Assembly (NCBI RefSeq): GCF_000330505.1
Contig: NW_004440426.1
Coordinates: 975,389 to 1,039,388 of the forward strand
Direction: 5' to 3'
DNA: 64,000 bases
Origin: Entamoeba invadens IP1
Taxonomy: Eukaryota; Evosea; Mastigamoebida; Endamoebidae
Below are positions 10,556-22,083 of the stretch, piece by piece. Both the position numbers and the translations under genes were made by a program. Position 1 is the stretch's first letter, and every line of letters begins with the position of its first letter. Below the pieces are notes generated by a model. The model saw only the letters and a list, made by a program, of their open reading frames with translations. It was not told where the DNA came from and did no database searches.

Positions 10556-10920
10556 CGTTTGATAGTATGATTTTTAAGCACATTCCAAGTTTTAGACTTG
10601 GAATGTGACTTCCTATATATGCAGTTATTCCGGTATTTCTATCACAAATCTCTCACTTTTGGGAATTGTTTTTTTTTATTTGTTATCTTCTATTCTATCA
10701 TCAAACTAAACATTTTTATTTTTTATTGTATTGGCTAAAAAAACATATTAAAATAGTATAATAAGCTTTAAATAATAAAATAATGTTATATTATAATAAT
10801 TATATTATAAAAACAGACTAAATTAGAAAAAGAATCTTTCATTTGAATTATTCGAATCATTGAAACATCATTCATTTGGAAATTAGAACTGTATAATACC
10901 CATCTGAACTTGAAAATGAA
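10556..10920. other. Intergenic spacer with promoter-proximal hairpin
   Basis: Upstream of the secreted protein gene. It carries the 12-bp hairpin at 10579-10607; the remainder is AT-rich with no gene recognised. Confidence 0.5.
10579..10607. repeat. Perfect 12-bp stem, 5-base loop hairpin upstream of a start codon
   Basis: Arms CACATTCCAAGT (10579-10590) and ACTTGGAATGTG (10596-10607) enclose the loop TTTAG. The nearest arm ends 23 bases before the ATG at 10555, so it lies in the leader or core promoter of the secreted protein gene. It could be a dyad protein-binding site or an mRNA stem. Confidence 0.85.
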
Positions 10921-11847
10921 TCATCGACATTCAAAGAAAGAGAACAAGAAGACCGAGATGAATATGAATACCGCGCCGACGATAGCCAGAGCATTTGGTT
11001 TGACATTAAACAAGAACAAGTCGTAGAAGAGTCCATATATTGAGGAAGTCAGATTCGACACATTAAAAAAAGCCGCTGATGTTGTTTTAATAACAAGAGC
11101 GATTGAGGAATAGATAACGACTTGAAGGAAAGGGTAGGTAGCAAAGACTGCGATTTGTGTCGGGGATAAATTGAAGTTGATTGGGAACACGAAGAATAAG
11201 AGTGCGAAAGGAAGTGAGAGGAAGGGACCATACATTCCAAGTAATATAATATAGTTCATACAACTAAAAGGGGACTCCATGTTAATTGTGAGCTCTTGTA
11301 AAGTGTTAGAGACCGAGTAAAGAATAGTTGAGACTAAACACAAAACATCGCCAACTAACTGCGTTGAGGACTTTTGAACATCGCCGATGGAGACTAAAAT
11401 GAACCCAAGAACGGCAAAGCCAGCGGAGAAGAGTTGGGAAATGGAGAACGTTTTGTGTAAGATGAAATACGACAAAATGATGACAAAAGGAATGCCACAG
11501 ACACTAATCAATTCAGAAGACACTACTGTTGTCTTCTGAATACCTATGATCATACATACTGTCGCAGTTATGTCAATGAGAGTAATCGAGAGCGCGATTT
11601 TCACTTTAACAGAGCGCAAAAAGTCAACGATAGCCTCAGTACTGTAGAATAAGGATAAAATAAAAAGAGGAATAGGTAATGCCCAATACACGGATATCGC
11701 TTGAAAGATCGCACTCCCCGTCATGGTCGTCTGACCTAAATAATTTGTCATTGCATATGTAGTTGCGTTGATTACACTCAAAATTTGGCCAATCAAAAAT
11801 CCTTTGATCACTTTGGACTTCTTGGTGGGGGGCGTATCTTCAAGCAT
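10921..11847 (-). CDS. SLC35F-like drug/metabolite-superfamily transporter
   Basis: Multi-pass membrane transporter of 308 residues with about ten hydrophobic helices. The N-terminus (KGFLIGQILSVINATTYAMT), the internal stretch TTVVSSELISVCGIPFVIILSYFIL and the following helix ending FILVSIGDV match the SLC35F1/F2 branch (PF06027). Substrate is not established for most of this branch, so none is assigned here. The C-terminus is short and cytosolic. The first in-frame ATG (11847) is used; the frame stays open upstream but without another ATG. Expected location is the plasma membrane or an endomembrane. Confidence 0.8.
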   Translation of the reverse strand: MLEDTPPTKKSKVIKGFLIGQILSVINATTYAMTNYLGQTTMTGSAIFQAISVYWALPIPLFILSLFYSTEAIVDFLRSVKVKIALSITLIDITATVCMIIGIQKTTVVSSELISVCGIPFVIILSYFILHKTFSISQLFSAGFAVLGFILVSIGDVQKSSTQLVGDVLCLVSTILYSVSNTLQELTINMESPFSCMNYIILLGMYGPFLSLPFALLFFVFPINFNLSPTQIAVFATYPFLQVVIYSSIALVIKTTSAAFFNVSNLTSSIYGLFYDLFLFNVKPNALAIVGAVFIFISVFLFSFFECR

Positions 11848-12957
11848 TGACTGATTTGTTCGTTTCTTGTTTGAATTGTTTTCTTGATTGTTCGGTTGAA
11901 AGAATCCATTTTAAGTATTATACAGTATAATATAACAAATTAATGAATTTGGTACATGTATTATGATTAATGTGATTATTCGTAATCTGTTCTTTTCATA
12001 TTTGAAAACAAAAAATGGAGTTTTTAATGCTTTTTAAAAACATGAAATTTGTTAAATAGGAATTTTTATTTTTTGTGTCCAAAAAAATTATGTCCACGTT
12101 TTTTTTAATAAAAAATAGTAAATATTTTTATATTTTACTTATTTCAATAAGAAATATTCATATCTCGACTGAAAAATTAATTATTGTTTTTTACTCTACA
12201 ATTTTGCCAAATTTAAAAACAATTCATCACATCTTAAATTCTGAATACAAATGTTTAGAACATTAAAGAAGAGATAACAATGATACATTTATTATCCATA
12301 TTGCAATTTATTTTTATTCATTTTTTTCCTATTAAAAAGTATTATAAATTTATTTATTTTTTTATTCAAAAAATTGAAAAAAACAAAAAAGTCCATTTAA
12401 AACTATAGATTAATATTTACTATTAATTTTTATAGTATAAACTAATTAAAAATTTATTTAAATTGAACTTTTATTTGTTATAAAAAAATTATCTTCTGAT
12501 TGTTTGTTTTATTTTGTATTAAGAGAGATATAAAATAGTATAATATTAGTAAAATTACTATTGTTCAATAAGAATAGTTGTTGAAATGGTGTGGATTTCT
12601 CGCTTCAATAAAAAAAAGTTTCCAGTGATTAGTTTTGTTCCAACAATATTTACTTTTTGACAAAAAACTAAACAATAATTATAAAACTATTAAAATAAAA
12701 TCAATTATTTGAAAAGTTATTAAAGAATTGAATTCTCCACAACGAAACCCACATATCACATAATAGTAAAAAGAACTAAAGTACAAACCCACTCATATAA
12801 CTAGTCAATGTATCTTTTTTCTCTAGAAAACTTGAATTAATTTTTTGATTAAAATTATATTAAATTAACTTAAAAAATCGGGGTATTACAACAAAAAGTT
12901 AAGTGGAAACAAGAAGAAAAAGTATTCTGGAATACCCTATAACTCGCGAAATCAAAC
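11848..12957. other. Long AT-rich intergenic region
   Basis: Between divergently transcribed transporter and pantothenate kinase genes, so both promoters should be here. Composition is extremely AT-rich with poly-T runs; the one 63-codon ORF looks like chance. No RNA gene or repeat recognised. Confidence 0.5.
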
Positions 12958-14500
12958 ATGTCAAACGGATCAACTACGCCAGAAAGTGATTGTGAGTACT
13001 CCACGCAGTTATTGAATATGATGAAATCACAGAGCCCTCTCCCACTCGGTGGGGAGAAACGTCGTACAGCTCCTCTCTCCGCAGACATCGGCGGAACCAT
13101 GACTAAAATTGTGTTTTGGATCCCGGCTAACACAGACATTGAGTTGCCACAATTCGTCCAACCCGAGGAAAACGCGATGTCCGTCTATGAACTCTACCCA
13201 GACCCCGTCTTAAAAGTTAACGGTTTGTTCTCTCTATTTTAGACTTTATTTCCCTAAGATGTTATTTTATTTTCTGTCCATCTAAGTCAACTTTTTCTTG
13301 TTAATTAATTAAAAAAATCTATACACATTTGTATTAGATACTTTGGTATATTTTACTATTCAATTTACTATAACAATTATTGCTTTTTAACTTCAATATT
13401 TATAAGTTAATATTATTAATTATTATTAATTATTATTAATAATAAAATTAATAATTGCTTTTACCTATATCATTTTCCAATAAAATAAACTGATTAACAA
13501 TAGTACATATTTTAATTAATTCATTTATGTTAATAACACTTGAACGTTAGAAGTATTTTTTTAAGTTAAATAACGTGCAGTGAACTCGCGCGGCCAAAGC
13601 GAGTTGTGTTTCATGAAATTTCCGACCGTCCAAATACCCGAATTTATCAAATATGCGAAGTCTTCTAAATTGAAAAGTATCTACGGAGCTGGGAACATGC
13701 AGTTAGTGAATGTGACTGGTGGTGGTGCGTACAAATTTGCCGAATTATTAAAAACTGAGATGGACTTAGAAGTGAAGCAACAAGATGAAATGCGTTGTTT
13801 AGTGTTAGGTGTGAACTTTCTCTTGTTGTGTTGTCAAGAGAACTTATGTTTCAAGTACCTTGACCATCAAAAAGTGTTTCAACCGAAGACATTAGACATC
13901 TTTCCGTATTTATTAGTCAACATAGGTTCTGGTGTATCTATATTACGTGTGAACGACTTAGAAAATTATGAACGAGTGAGTGGGTCTTTAATCGGTGGAG
14001 GGACGTTTTGGGGATTGTGTTGTTTACTCACAAACTTCAAATCGTTTGAGGAGATGTTGAAAGCTGCAGCGACGGGGAAACACGAGAACGTCGATTTGTA
14101 TGTCAAAGATATCTACGGGAAGTGTTATGATAGTGTTGGGTTAGATGCTGATATGATGGCGTCTTCCTTTGGGAAAGTACAGAAGATGGTGAGTGGACAA
14201 GCCCGAGTCAAATACAATGAAGCTGATGTAGCTCAAGGATTAATGATGATGGTATGTGGGAGTGTTGCACACCTCGGGTATGAGTTATCCAAAGCACATC
14301 AAATTAAAAGGATTTATTTCACTGGTGGGTTTGTTTCTCGGAACACAGTGGTATGGGAAGGAATCACTGAGATGATCAAGAATTGGTCGCAAGGAAAAGT
14401 CGAAGCAGAATTTTTAGAATATGATGGGTACTTCGGGTCAATAGGAGCACTGTTGTTATCAAAATATAAGAAAGGGGTGTTCGAACAACCTATGGAATAA
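12958..14500 (+). CDS. Pantothenate kinase (eukaryotic Fumble type), two exons
   Basis: Phosphorylates pantothenate with ATP, the first step of coenzyme A synthesis. Model: exon 12958-13222, intron 13223-13580 (GTTTGT...CAG), exon 13581-14500; the split codon G/TG keeps phase and gives 394 residues. Exon 1 carries the N-terminal phosphate-binding motif LSADIGGTMTKI. Exon 2 holds FMKF...FIKYAK, the VTGGGAYKF loop, DEMRCLVLGVNFLL, then NIGSGVSIL and GGGTFWGLCCLLT. These are diagnostic of eukaryotic type II pantothenate kinases. At 358 bp the intron is several times longer than others here. The 5' part is Ser/Thr-rich and may be regulatory. Confidence 0.88.
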
Positions 14501-14827
14501 TTACGTGTCATTTTTAGTATTTCAGTTACTATACATTTAATAATATAATTGTTATATATAATAGAATATCATTATAATATAATAATATAATAATATAATA
14601 ATATAATAATATAATAATATAATAATAATAATAATATAATATTCTAAGTGTTATATATACCGGCATCTAATTATGATAATTGTACAATACCACAGAAGGA
14701 AAAAATGATTGCGATCACAAATATACCGATAAAAATAGCAAATAAAAAGACGAAGAAAGGTGTTGAAAAAGAGAATAAAAGAAAAGATAAAAAAATAGAA
14801 AACCCTGTAGTAAACTTTTAAAGAAAA
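14501..14827. repeat. Spacer with (AAT)/(AATAT) microsatellite
   Basis: About 14572-14640 is a run of ATAATATA-type units, an AT microsatellite. It separates pantothenate kinase from the small kinase; the core promoter of the latter should lie just before 14828. Confidence 0.7.
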
Positions 14828-15622
14828 ATGTATCGACTTAATGAACGCCAATGGTCTGAGATGGAAAAGACGCTAGAGCCCCATTCGAAAGGTTCACAAG
14901 GCAAAGTGTATAAAGCAAAGTTATTACGGATGGACGTTGCAGTCAAACGGTATAATAACCCCGAGGAATTTGTGAAGGAGTTGATATGTTTGAACAACTG
15001 TACGTCCGAGTATATTGTTTCTGTGTGTGGAATGACTCCAACAGCAGACGCCATCTTTTTAGATTGGTATCCTTCAGACCTTGAAAATTACGTACTAACA
15101 AACTCCCCTCGTGTCCCTGAATCTGTTCAGTTAATGAAAGATCTATGTCATGCTGTACAATACGTCCATCGAGTCGGGTACATTCATTTAGATATTCGCC
15201 CCAAAAACGTGTTGGTCAAGATGGGACATTGCGTGTTGTGCGACTTTGGGTTGGCAATACGAGACCAAGAACCTTACGATCATACGAGAGGCGTGGACAC
15301 TTGGGTGGCGCCCGAAATCGTGTTTGGAAGAGTCGTTTCGACTAAAACGGATGTCTACTCTTTGGGTCTCGTTATTTGGTTCACTTTGGAGTCGCAAGGA
15401 AGTGCCCCCTTTATAGCAACTACGACAGTCCCAATGATCAAAGCAGCGATGCAAACAAAGGAAAGACCAAGGTGGAATTTCTCAAACAAAGGCCCTTATC
15501 TCGACGTCTGTAAACAAATTGCTGACGTCACCAAAAAGTGTTGGGCCGAAGAACAAGAGAAGCGGCCAGCAGCTGCAGTGGTAGCTGCTAAATTTGACGA
15601 TTGGGTAAAAGAGGTGAAGTAA
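14828..15622 (+). CDS. Small TKL-like protein kinase
   Basis: A 264-residue protein that is almost only a kinase domain. Visible motifs: glycine loop GSQGKVYKA (22-30), VAVK with ATP-anchoring K40, catalytic IHLDIRPKN with D122 and N127, CDFG with metal-binding D139, APE-like VAPEIVF, DVYSLGLVIW in the F helix, and KRP near the end. The catalytic loop is HLD rather than HRD, so it is a non-RD kinase and may not need activation-loop phosphorylation. All phosphotransfer residues are present, so activity is expected. It resembles tyrosine-kinase-like and mixed-lineage kinases, which are abundant in Entamoeba. No regulatory domain or membrane anchor is seen, and its pathway is unknown. Confidence 0.85.
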   Translation: MYRLNERQWSEMEKTLEPHSKGSQGKVYKAKLLRMDVAVKRYNNPEEFVKELICLNNCTSEYIVSVCGMTPTADAIFLDWYPSDLENYVLTNSPRVPESVQLMKDLCHAVQYVHRVGYIHLDIRPKNVLVKMGHCVLCDFGLAIRDQEPYDHTRGVDTWVAPEIVFGRVVSTKTDVYSLGLVIWFTLESQGSAPFIATTTVPMIKAAMQTKERPRWNFSNKGPYLDVCKQIADVTKKCWAEEQEKRPAAAVVAAKFDDWVKEVK

Positions 15623-15707
15623 AGTTTTATTTTATTAGTAAAATGATTAGTATCGTGGAAGTCGTTTCTTATATTTATTTATAATTAAACATAGAAAATA
15701 GAATTAA

Positions 15708-16288
15708 TCAATCAACAAGATGGTCTTTGAGTTCTTTAAATAATGATTCTGCTTCAGTCAAGTCTTCCACAAAGAGGTCGCTTATCTTCTATATTTTTAA
15801 TATATTATTAATATGTTATTAATAAATAGAATAGTAATAGAGTAGTATTATACTATAAAAAAATAATACTATAATATATAATAACAAACTGATGTGATGG
15901 TGGAAGGTGTTGGTTCTTTGTTACTTATTTGAGAAGATAATGTGGTTTTTATTTCTTGTATGATTGGATCCACATCTTGAGAAGGAAGCGTGGGGATTTC
16001 AACTTTCTCTTCGAAGTGTTTGTTATACACTTCTTCCATCTCTTTTTCTATGTTTTGTGATATCCATTCGGAATAATTGTCAATCGCCTGTGTGTCAATG
16101 TTTATTATTTATAATTCAATTTAAGTAATTTATAGCAGTTTTTTTGTGATTTTGATTGTATATCAACACACTTGCTCCACTTCACTCTTGTTATACTGAA
16201 GGCCTTTAAGTGTGGCTTCAAGGTCGTCAAGTTCGTAATCCATCATCGTCAAAGCTATTTCTTTCAGGTCTTTTTTAACACCCTCCAT
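15708..16288 (-). CDS. Small three-exon helical protein, function unknown
   Basis: No long ORF marks this gene; I rebuilt it from splice signals. Exons 16288-16172, 16087-15890 and 15788-15708; introns 16088-16171 (84 bp, GTGTGT...CAG) and 15789-15889 (101 bp, GTTTGT...TAG). Every junction is in phase and the product is 131 residues ending KDHLVD. The exons are clearly less AT-rich than the introns. The protein is acidic and mostly helical, with likely short coiled coils in exon 1 and at the C-terminus and a Pro/Ser/Thr-rich linker in exon 2. No domain recognised. Small helical proteins of this kind are often complex subunits; that is only a guess. It lies tail-to-tail with the small kinase, about 85 bp away. 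Confidence 0.65.
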
Positions 16289-17740
16289 CGTTCCGTCCTT
16301 TTATATCTTTTTTATTATTTCTTTTTTTTTCTCTTTTTTTTATTTCTATAAATAAAGTTTTATAATAGTAAGTTATAAGAATTTATATTAATTTATATTA
16401 ACAATAATACAAAACAAGTCTTAAATTTATGATAGATGCTTTTTTAAAAATTTAATCAATAATATAGAACTATTATAATGTTCAAGATTACTTCAAATAC
16501 TTTTTTTGTGTGAACGTAAACGACAAAAAATCAAGCGTTGAAAGATTAAGTGTTTGTTTGAAGAGATTACAAAATGACAAAGAAAGATTCGTTTTTATTA
16601 ACAACTAATAGTTGCTCGATAACTTTTTTCAAATATTCAAACGATTTTTAAAGTACTCTCTGAAAAGCAACAAACTGTGAAAACAAACAACAACTAAAAA
16701 CCAACTATTCTTGATTTAGTTGAAAATTGACAATTTAAAGAAAAAAAATTATTATTATAATTATCATAATTGTTTTTAACTATTCAAAAGTTACAAAGAA
16801 AAAAATCAGATTTTTTTTTTATTTAGTAAAAAAATTTAATCAACTTAATCAAATTAATTAAATTTTAGAGAAGAATATATATAAGTATTTAATTAATATA
16901 ATTAATTTAAAAATTTTATTTTTTTGGTTAAATTTAAAACAAAAACATTTATTTCAAAATTAATAATTAAAACCATAATAATAGTTTATGTATAAAACAT
17001 TCTTTTGGATCGAGACTCCAAAATATGAATTATTTACAGCTTTAAAAAATAAGTAAAAAACCGAAAGCTGAAAGGCAAATTAAACTAATTTCTCGAAAAA
17101 AAGAGACCACAAAAAAATGAAAGCCATTTTGTGAAAGCTTCAATCTACAAAAAACAAAAAGAACCATAATTACTAAAATGCCTTTAATATAATTTAAAAA
17201 ATAAACAAACATCTAACATTTTTACCAAAAAATAAAAAGAAATTTGATTTGAAGTCCTCAAAAAAATCGCACTGGAAGTGAGGATTATTCAAATCGTTTT
17301 TTTGAGTAACCTGTTTTTCCAAATTACAAATGATGTTTTGATTAAGAAAAAATCCGTTATAAAACTATAAATAATAATATTTTTTATAAAGTATAAAACC
17401 ATTAAAAAGATAATTGGTCATGAGAACAAAAAAAAACACCAAGTGATTTATTAATTAAAAATGCCGCCTATAAAAAAAAACGAAAAATCATTTTTTAACT
17501 TTTTGAAGAACAAGACAAGACTCGAATAAAAAAAATACAAATTATAGTTTTATAAAACCAATATTTATTAATACATTTACTATTTGACATCTTTTTTGCT
17601 TGGCTATCTTATTTGAGATATGTTGTGTTTTCTGGAGGCTTCAAATGAGCTATCAATAACTATATAGGAACTATACTTACACACAATAAAATTTTTGCAA
17701 TTGATCAGATAAAAACGACGAACTTTCAAATGCAAAATCG
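16289..17740. other. Long AT-rich intergenic region
   Basis: About 1.45 kb of very AT-rich sequence before the gapped gene. No ORF with coding-like composition, no RNA gene, and no clear inverted-repeat element was found. Confidence 0.5.
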
Positions 17741-18253
17741 ATGAAGAAAACGACCATTAGTTTTAACACTACTCGAAGTGTTCCAACTGTTTNNNNNNNN
17801 NNNNNNNNNNNNNNNNNNNNNNNNNNNNNNNNNNNNNNNNNNNNNNNNNNNNNNNNNNNNNNNNNNNNNNNNNNNNNNNNNNNNNNNNNNNNGAAAGTTC
17901 AAGAGTGACTCTGAGACTATTGAGCTCAAACTCAACCTTTGGCATTAACTCCAAGACCACATCGATCACGACTCGACTGTTCCAGAAAATGGAAATCAAC
18001 GAACACACTGCCATCTCCACTCCGACATTGCTCTCCAATTTTAGATGACCCTTCAACAGACAACTTTATTAATGGATTGCCCCCTGTTGCCGTGTCACCA
18101 GGGACTCAGTTTGCAGACTTTGAAATAGCTGAGATATTGGGAAGTCGAAGAAAAGGAGATAAACAAAGTGGGAAGACACCCGAACAGGACTTTGTGCTCG
18201 ACGACCAATTAAGTGTGAGCGAGCTCAGGTGTTCCAACCCCGGGATATGTTAA
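17741..18253 (+). CDS. Gapped, frame-broken gene of unknown function
   Basis: Sequence on both sides of the N run has coding-like composition, unlike its AT-rich surroundings. An ATG at 17741 opens MKKTTISFNTTRSVPTV, which runs into the gap. After the gap one frame reads RVTLRLLSSNSTFGINSK and later ends at a TGA near 18050, while a second frame from about 18030 reads LDDPSTDNFINGLPPVAV and ends NPGIC at 18253. The simplest view is one Ser/Thr-rich gene with a gap of unknown true size and a frameshift, perhaps error at a contig end. No family recognised. A decayed pseudogene is the alternative. Confidence 0.35.
17793..17892. other. Assembly gap (100 N)
   Basis: Exactly 100 N, the usual placeholder for a scaffold gap of unknown length. 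It interrupts a gene, so the true distance between flanks is unknown. Confidence 0.98.
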
Positions 18254-19318
18254 ACGTATAGTGCGATTGTACATTAAATGTTTCTGTATTGTTGTGTCTC
18301 TCATTTGTAAATAAGAAGGGATTGTCTGGGTGATGATAATTGGGTATAACCCACTTCACTCCTTTTATGTACTAGTTGGTATTAATAATTATAATACAGT
18401 TTTAAGGTTTATTTTTGGCGATCAAAATCTTTGCCTCTAAAACGTCAAAACATGATAAGAAGTTGATTATCATTCGGCTTTTATTTTATAGAGTCGGTCT
18501 TGTTTTCAATAGTAAAACAGCATTTTATAATAAGCAGTCGTTTTACTTCTATCTATTTGTGTTTTTGGTACTTGACATAACTATAGATTGTAAGTAAATG
18601 TACTATTTTATATAATATAATTTCATTGCAGTTTTTTTTGGTTTCATTTATTAAAGTAAAATAAACTAAAAATATTGTTTTGAATCAAAAAATTATAATT
18701 ACTAAAAGATATTCTAATTCAGTTCCAAAAAAGTGAGAAAAATCAAGAAATATACCAAAAATTTCAACCAATACATGACTGGTTTTTTACTTCTAATGTA
18801 TTTAATAATAATGTAACTAAAATATACCATATATTTTAACACTTAAAAATGTTTTTGAAACTGAACATTTTAAGATTTTTTTAAATTGTTATTTTATTAT
18901 TTAAATTAATTAAATTTTTTGATTAAAAAGTTTCACCCATTTGGAACGGTGAAGCATTTATCAGAGCCACTTAACTGTTTATTAGGTAGTTATTACAACT
19001 TAAATTATGATATCGAATATTGAATAAGTTATATGATGATTATGTTTTTGCTGAGACTTTTTTATCTGAGGCCTTAATTGTATTATACTTATTGTAATAA
19101 ATTTAATTATAAAAACTACTTACAAGTGAAGAAGTAATAAATAACACATAACAAGTTAATTAATTTTTTCTGGTTTTATAATACTAAATAATTATTAAAA
19201 CTTAATAATAATAATATTGAATAAAAAATTTATATTATAATCTAAGTCTTGATATAATTATTAAGTCTATTATATAATAATTTATAATAGTTTAACCATA
19301 ACTTATCTACACTGTAAA
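18254..19318. other. AT-rich intergenic region
   Basis: About 1.07 kb between the gapped gene and the 3' end of the lipid kinase gene. Extremely AT-rich; the one 60-codon ORF near 18415 looks like chance. Nothing recognised. Confidence 0.5.
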
Positions 19319-21673
19319 TTAATCGAAGAAATTAACATCAGGCATAACCATGAATACTGAGTTGACAAAGCCTAATAACCTATTTCTATACAGTTCTGGG
19401 TTGATAACAGTGGGACTTTCTCCAAGAGCAATGATCTTTTTGACAAAGCTTTCAATTTGTTTGTCCCAAGTGAATGTCCTCAAGAAGTCGATAATCCCCA
19501 CACATATCTGTTGTGTCATTTCGTCTCTCCCAACAATCAAAGAGTAGTCCATAATATCCCCTTTTTCTAACATCTTAGTGTCTTCGATGATCAGATCCAT
19601 CATATCTTCCTTTTTCGCTTTGTCTATTACAATCGGCTTCTTCGAAAGCGAATTCACTAAATTCCCGTCCAACCCCACTTTCATTTCGTCCTCATCTAAG
19701 GTCCGTTTCTTCAATGTTCCTTTGAGATCATACGTTTTGTTAGGGTGTTGCCCATAAAACACATTCTCCATAACTAGAAATGTGATCTTCTCGATTTTCG
19801 TCGACCCAATTTTCATTCCCGCCGTGAAAACTCCCAAGTTGCGCACTAACAGACTCTCGTGGTGGGTTTTCATATATCGAAAGTACCCGGGACCATTCAA
19901 CAAAAACGCCTTAAGCTCAACAGTTTGCATCTCTTTCAATAAGAACCGCTCGTCGTAACTCTTATAGAAGTCGCTTTTACTCTTACCGCCAGACGTCGTA
20001 GTTTCTAATATAAAAGCAATTGATTTAATAAATTCGTCTTCGTAGGTATTGCTCTGGTCAACAACGTCTGCGGCATGGTACTTCCCATAACACAAATTTC
20101 TCAACATCAGAAATTGTGGTGCAAAATAGAGAGTAGACTCCAACACTACACTTTGTCCTCCCACCGTCTTATTAATTTTGAAATCGAAATGTGGAGTCGT
20201 CGAACTCGTCAATATACTTTCCAAAGTGTCTTCGCTAAATGTGCTCTTTGGTGTGACCTTGAATGACTTTAAAAATGTTCGATACGATTCGCTTCTATTT
20301 ATTAATATATTATTATTTCAATATTGTTTCAACTAGAGATAATAATAGTAATTATCGTAATTTTAATAATTATAGTAATAATAATATAATAAATTAATAA
20401 TATAATAATATAATAATATAGTAATAATAATATATAATAATAATATAATAATAACAACAAACAAAAGTGATATCGAAAATAAAACCGGAATCGCATTAGA
20501 AGATAACTTGATGAACAAATTGTCCTTCTCAAAGATCAAAGTGTCGTCCCACATGATCGATAAGTCCATTTGTTCTTCTTCAACATGTAAAACCATCACT
20601 TTCCGATTGATTGCTTTGTCAAGCGTATTGGAAGTATTTAAAAGTGTTTTTGAACCTTTAAAAGACTGCCGTGTGTTAACTAAGTCTTGTGGTGTTTTGA
20701 AAGGTAAAAGCCGATCGGGGGAATCCTTTTCTTCGCTCTTAAAACTGTTCACTTCATTGCATTTCTTGCGGAAGACTTCGGGTGGAATTTCCGCTTGTAA
20801 TATTTCATATATCTTCGACGTTTCGACAAAAAACTCTTTTTGCAATCTGACAAGCTGAGAAAACGTGATTTTGACAAGAATTTTCCCAAGAAATTTTGTT
20901 TCCATCTCATTCAGCATGTTGTAGAGATTGTGCCGTGTCTCAAAGGACTTTTGGACAGTTGGAATGATTTTTCGCATTGCCATAATCTCTTTCGACATTT
21001 TCCCCATCGTTTTTGTCATTTCACTGAAATAACTTTCCTTCTCGGCGTCGGCCGTTCCGCACGATTTATCTCGGCAGATTTGAAAGGGTGAATACTTTGA
21101 CGCTTCGATGTGGACTGCAACTCCATTTCCGGTGAATTCCAAGATCTGGTTTGGTCCATGTTTGCAAGCAAAGGGCGGCATCATTGGGAGTTCGAGCGAA
21201 TTCGTTTTTGAAAGACCAATTAATAGTTCTGAAAGTGGTGTGTCATATAAACTGTTTCGAATTGGCCACGCTTCTGAACACAATTGACATTTGAGACATC
21301 GCGATCTGACTAAATTGAGTGATTTGTCGGGTGTCGATGTGAGTGCGGTCTTGACGTCAATCTTGTAATTTGAGAAGATGAGTGACGTTTTGTGGAACGA
21401 GATCGGAGAGTTGCAGTGTGGACACAGTTTTTGGTTCAAAAAAGGAGAGAGAAAGTCTTTGATTGAATAATTATTTGGAACTATAACGTAATTATAAAGA
21501 GAACAATTTGGGATTTTTTGGTTGGAATGAAGAAGGATACAGACAATTGTTCCCGGGTCAATTTTGGTTGTGTCCTGAGTTTCGTCAACTGAAATTGTGA
21601 TTGCGTGAAGGTTAAGAAAATTGACAACGGGATCTATTTGGAATTTTTTCAATAAGGTGCCATGCATCGACAT
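19319..21673 (-). CDS. Short Fab1/PIKfyve-type phosphoinositide kinase, two exons
   Basis: Likely a PtdIns3P 5-kinase acting on endosomal membranes. Model: exon 21673-20463, intron 20295-20462 (168 bp, GTTTGT...TAG, AT microsatellite inside), exon 20294-19319; the split TT/A codon keeps phase and gives 728 residues. The C-terminal kinase core shows GGKSKSDFYK, the DERFLLKEM helix, YDLKGT, MDYSLIVG and IIDFLRTFTWDKQ, closest to type III PIP kinases. The N-terminal half has paired cysteines (CPHC, CLKCQLC, then FACKH), like the Cys-rich region of Fab1. No FYVE domain and no complete TCP-1/chaperonin domain are seen, so it is far shorter than animal or yeast Fab1. Kinase residues look intact. 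Confidence 0.82.
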
Positions 21674-22083
21674 TTTTCAATTTCCTTCAAACAAGTATTT
21701 TTTGTTTTTTGATCTCATATTTGTAAATTTTTTTACTAATTTTTTTATAGTATCAATAAAGCGAAAACTAGATAAATATAATATATTTTTATATTTATAT
21801 AATATTTTTCATGTAAACTATATTTTATAATAAAATATTAGATAATAAATTACATGACAATAATAAAAGAAAAATCATAATAATTTAATAATAATTCAAT
21901 TAAAATATATTATCAAGTAATATTATATTTTTTAGTATAAATTATTAATTGTATTAACTCAATAGATTGACGTATATATTAAAACCCTAAATATTTACCA
22001 GATATTGTCTTTGGAAAATATAGTACTTATCTAGTAAAACTATCTAAATATTAAAAAAGCCAATAAATCAAAGGGGGGAACGA
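21674..22083. other. Divergent AT-rich promoter region
   Basis: Between divergently transcribed Fab1-like and nucleoplasmin-like genes, so it should contain both promoters. AT-rich throughout, with a TATA-like box at its right end. Confidence 0.5.

Noticed and set aside
12075..12266. 63-residue ORF in the spacer
   Set aside because: AT-driven Ile/Lys/Phe composition typical of random spacer, with no neighbouring splice or promoter evidence.
17769..18056. Minus-strand ORF across the N gap
   Set aside because: The length depends on reading through 100 N of unknown true size; plus-strand frames on both sides fit an ATG start and a proper stop better.
20330..20462. Hydrophobic C-terminal tail on the 436-codon Fab1 ORF
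   Set aside because: This Ile/Leu/Tyr-rich stretch is translation of an AT-rich intron with a GTTTGT donor and TAG acceptor; splicing restores the kinase domain.
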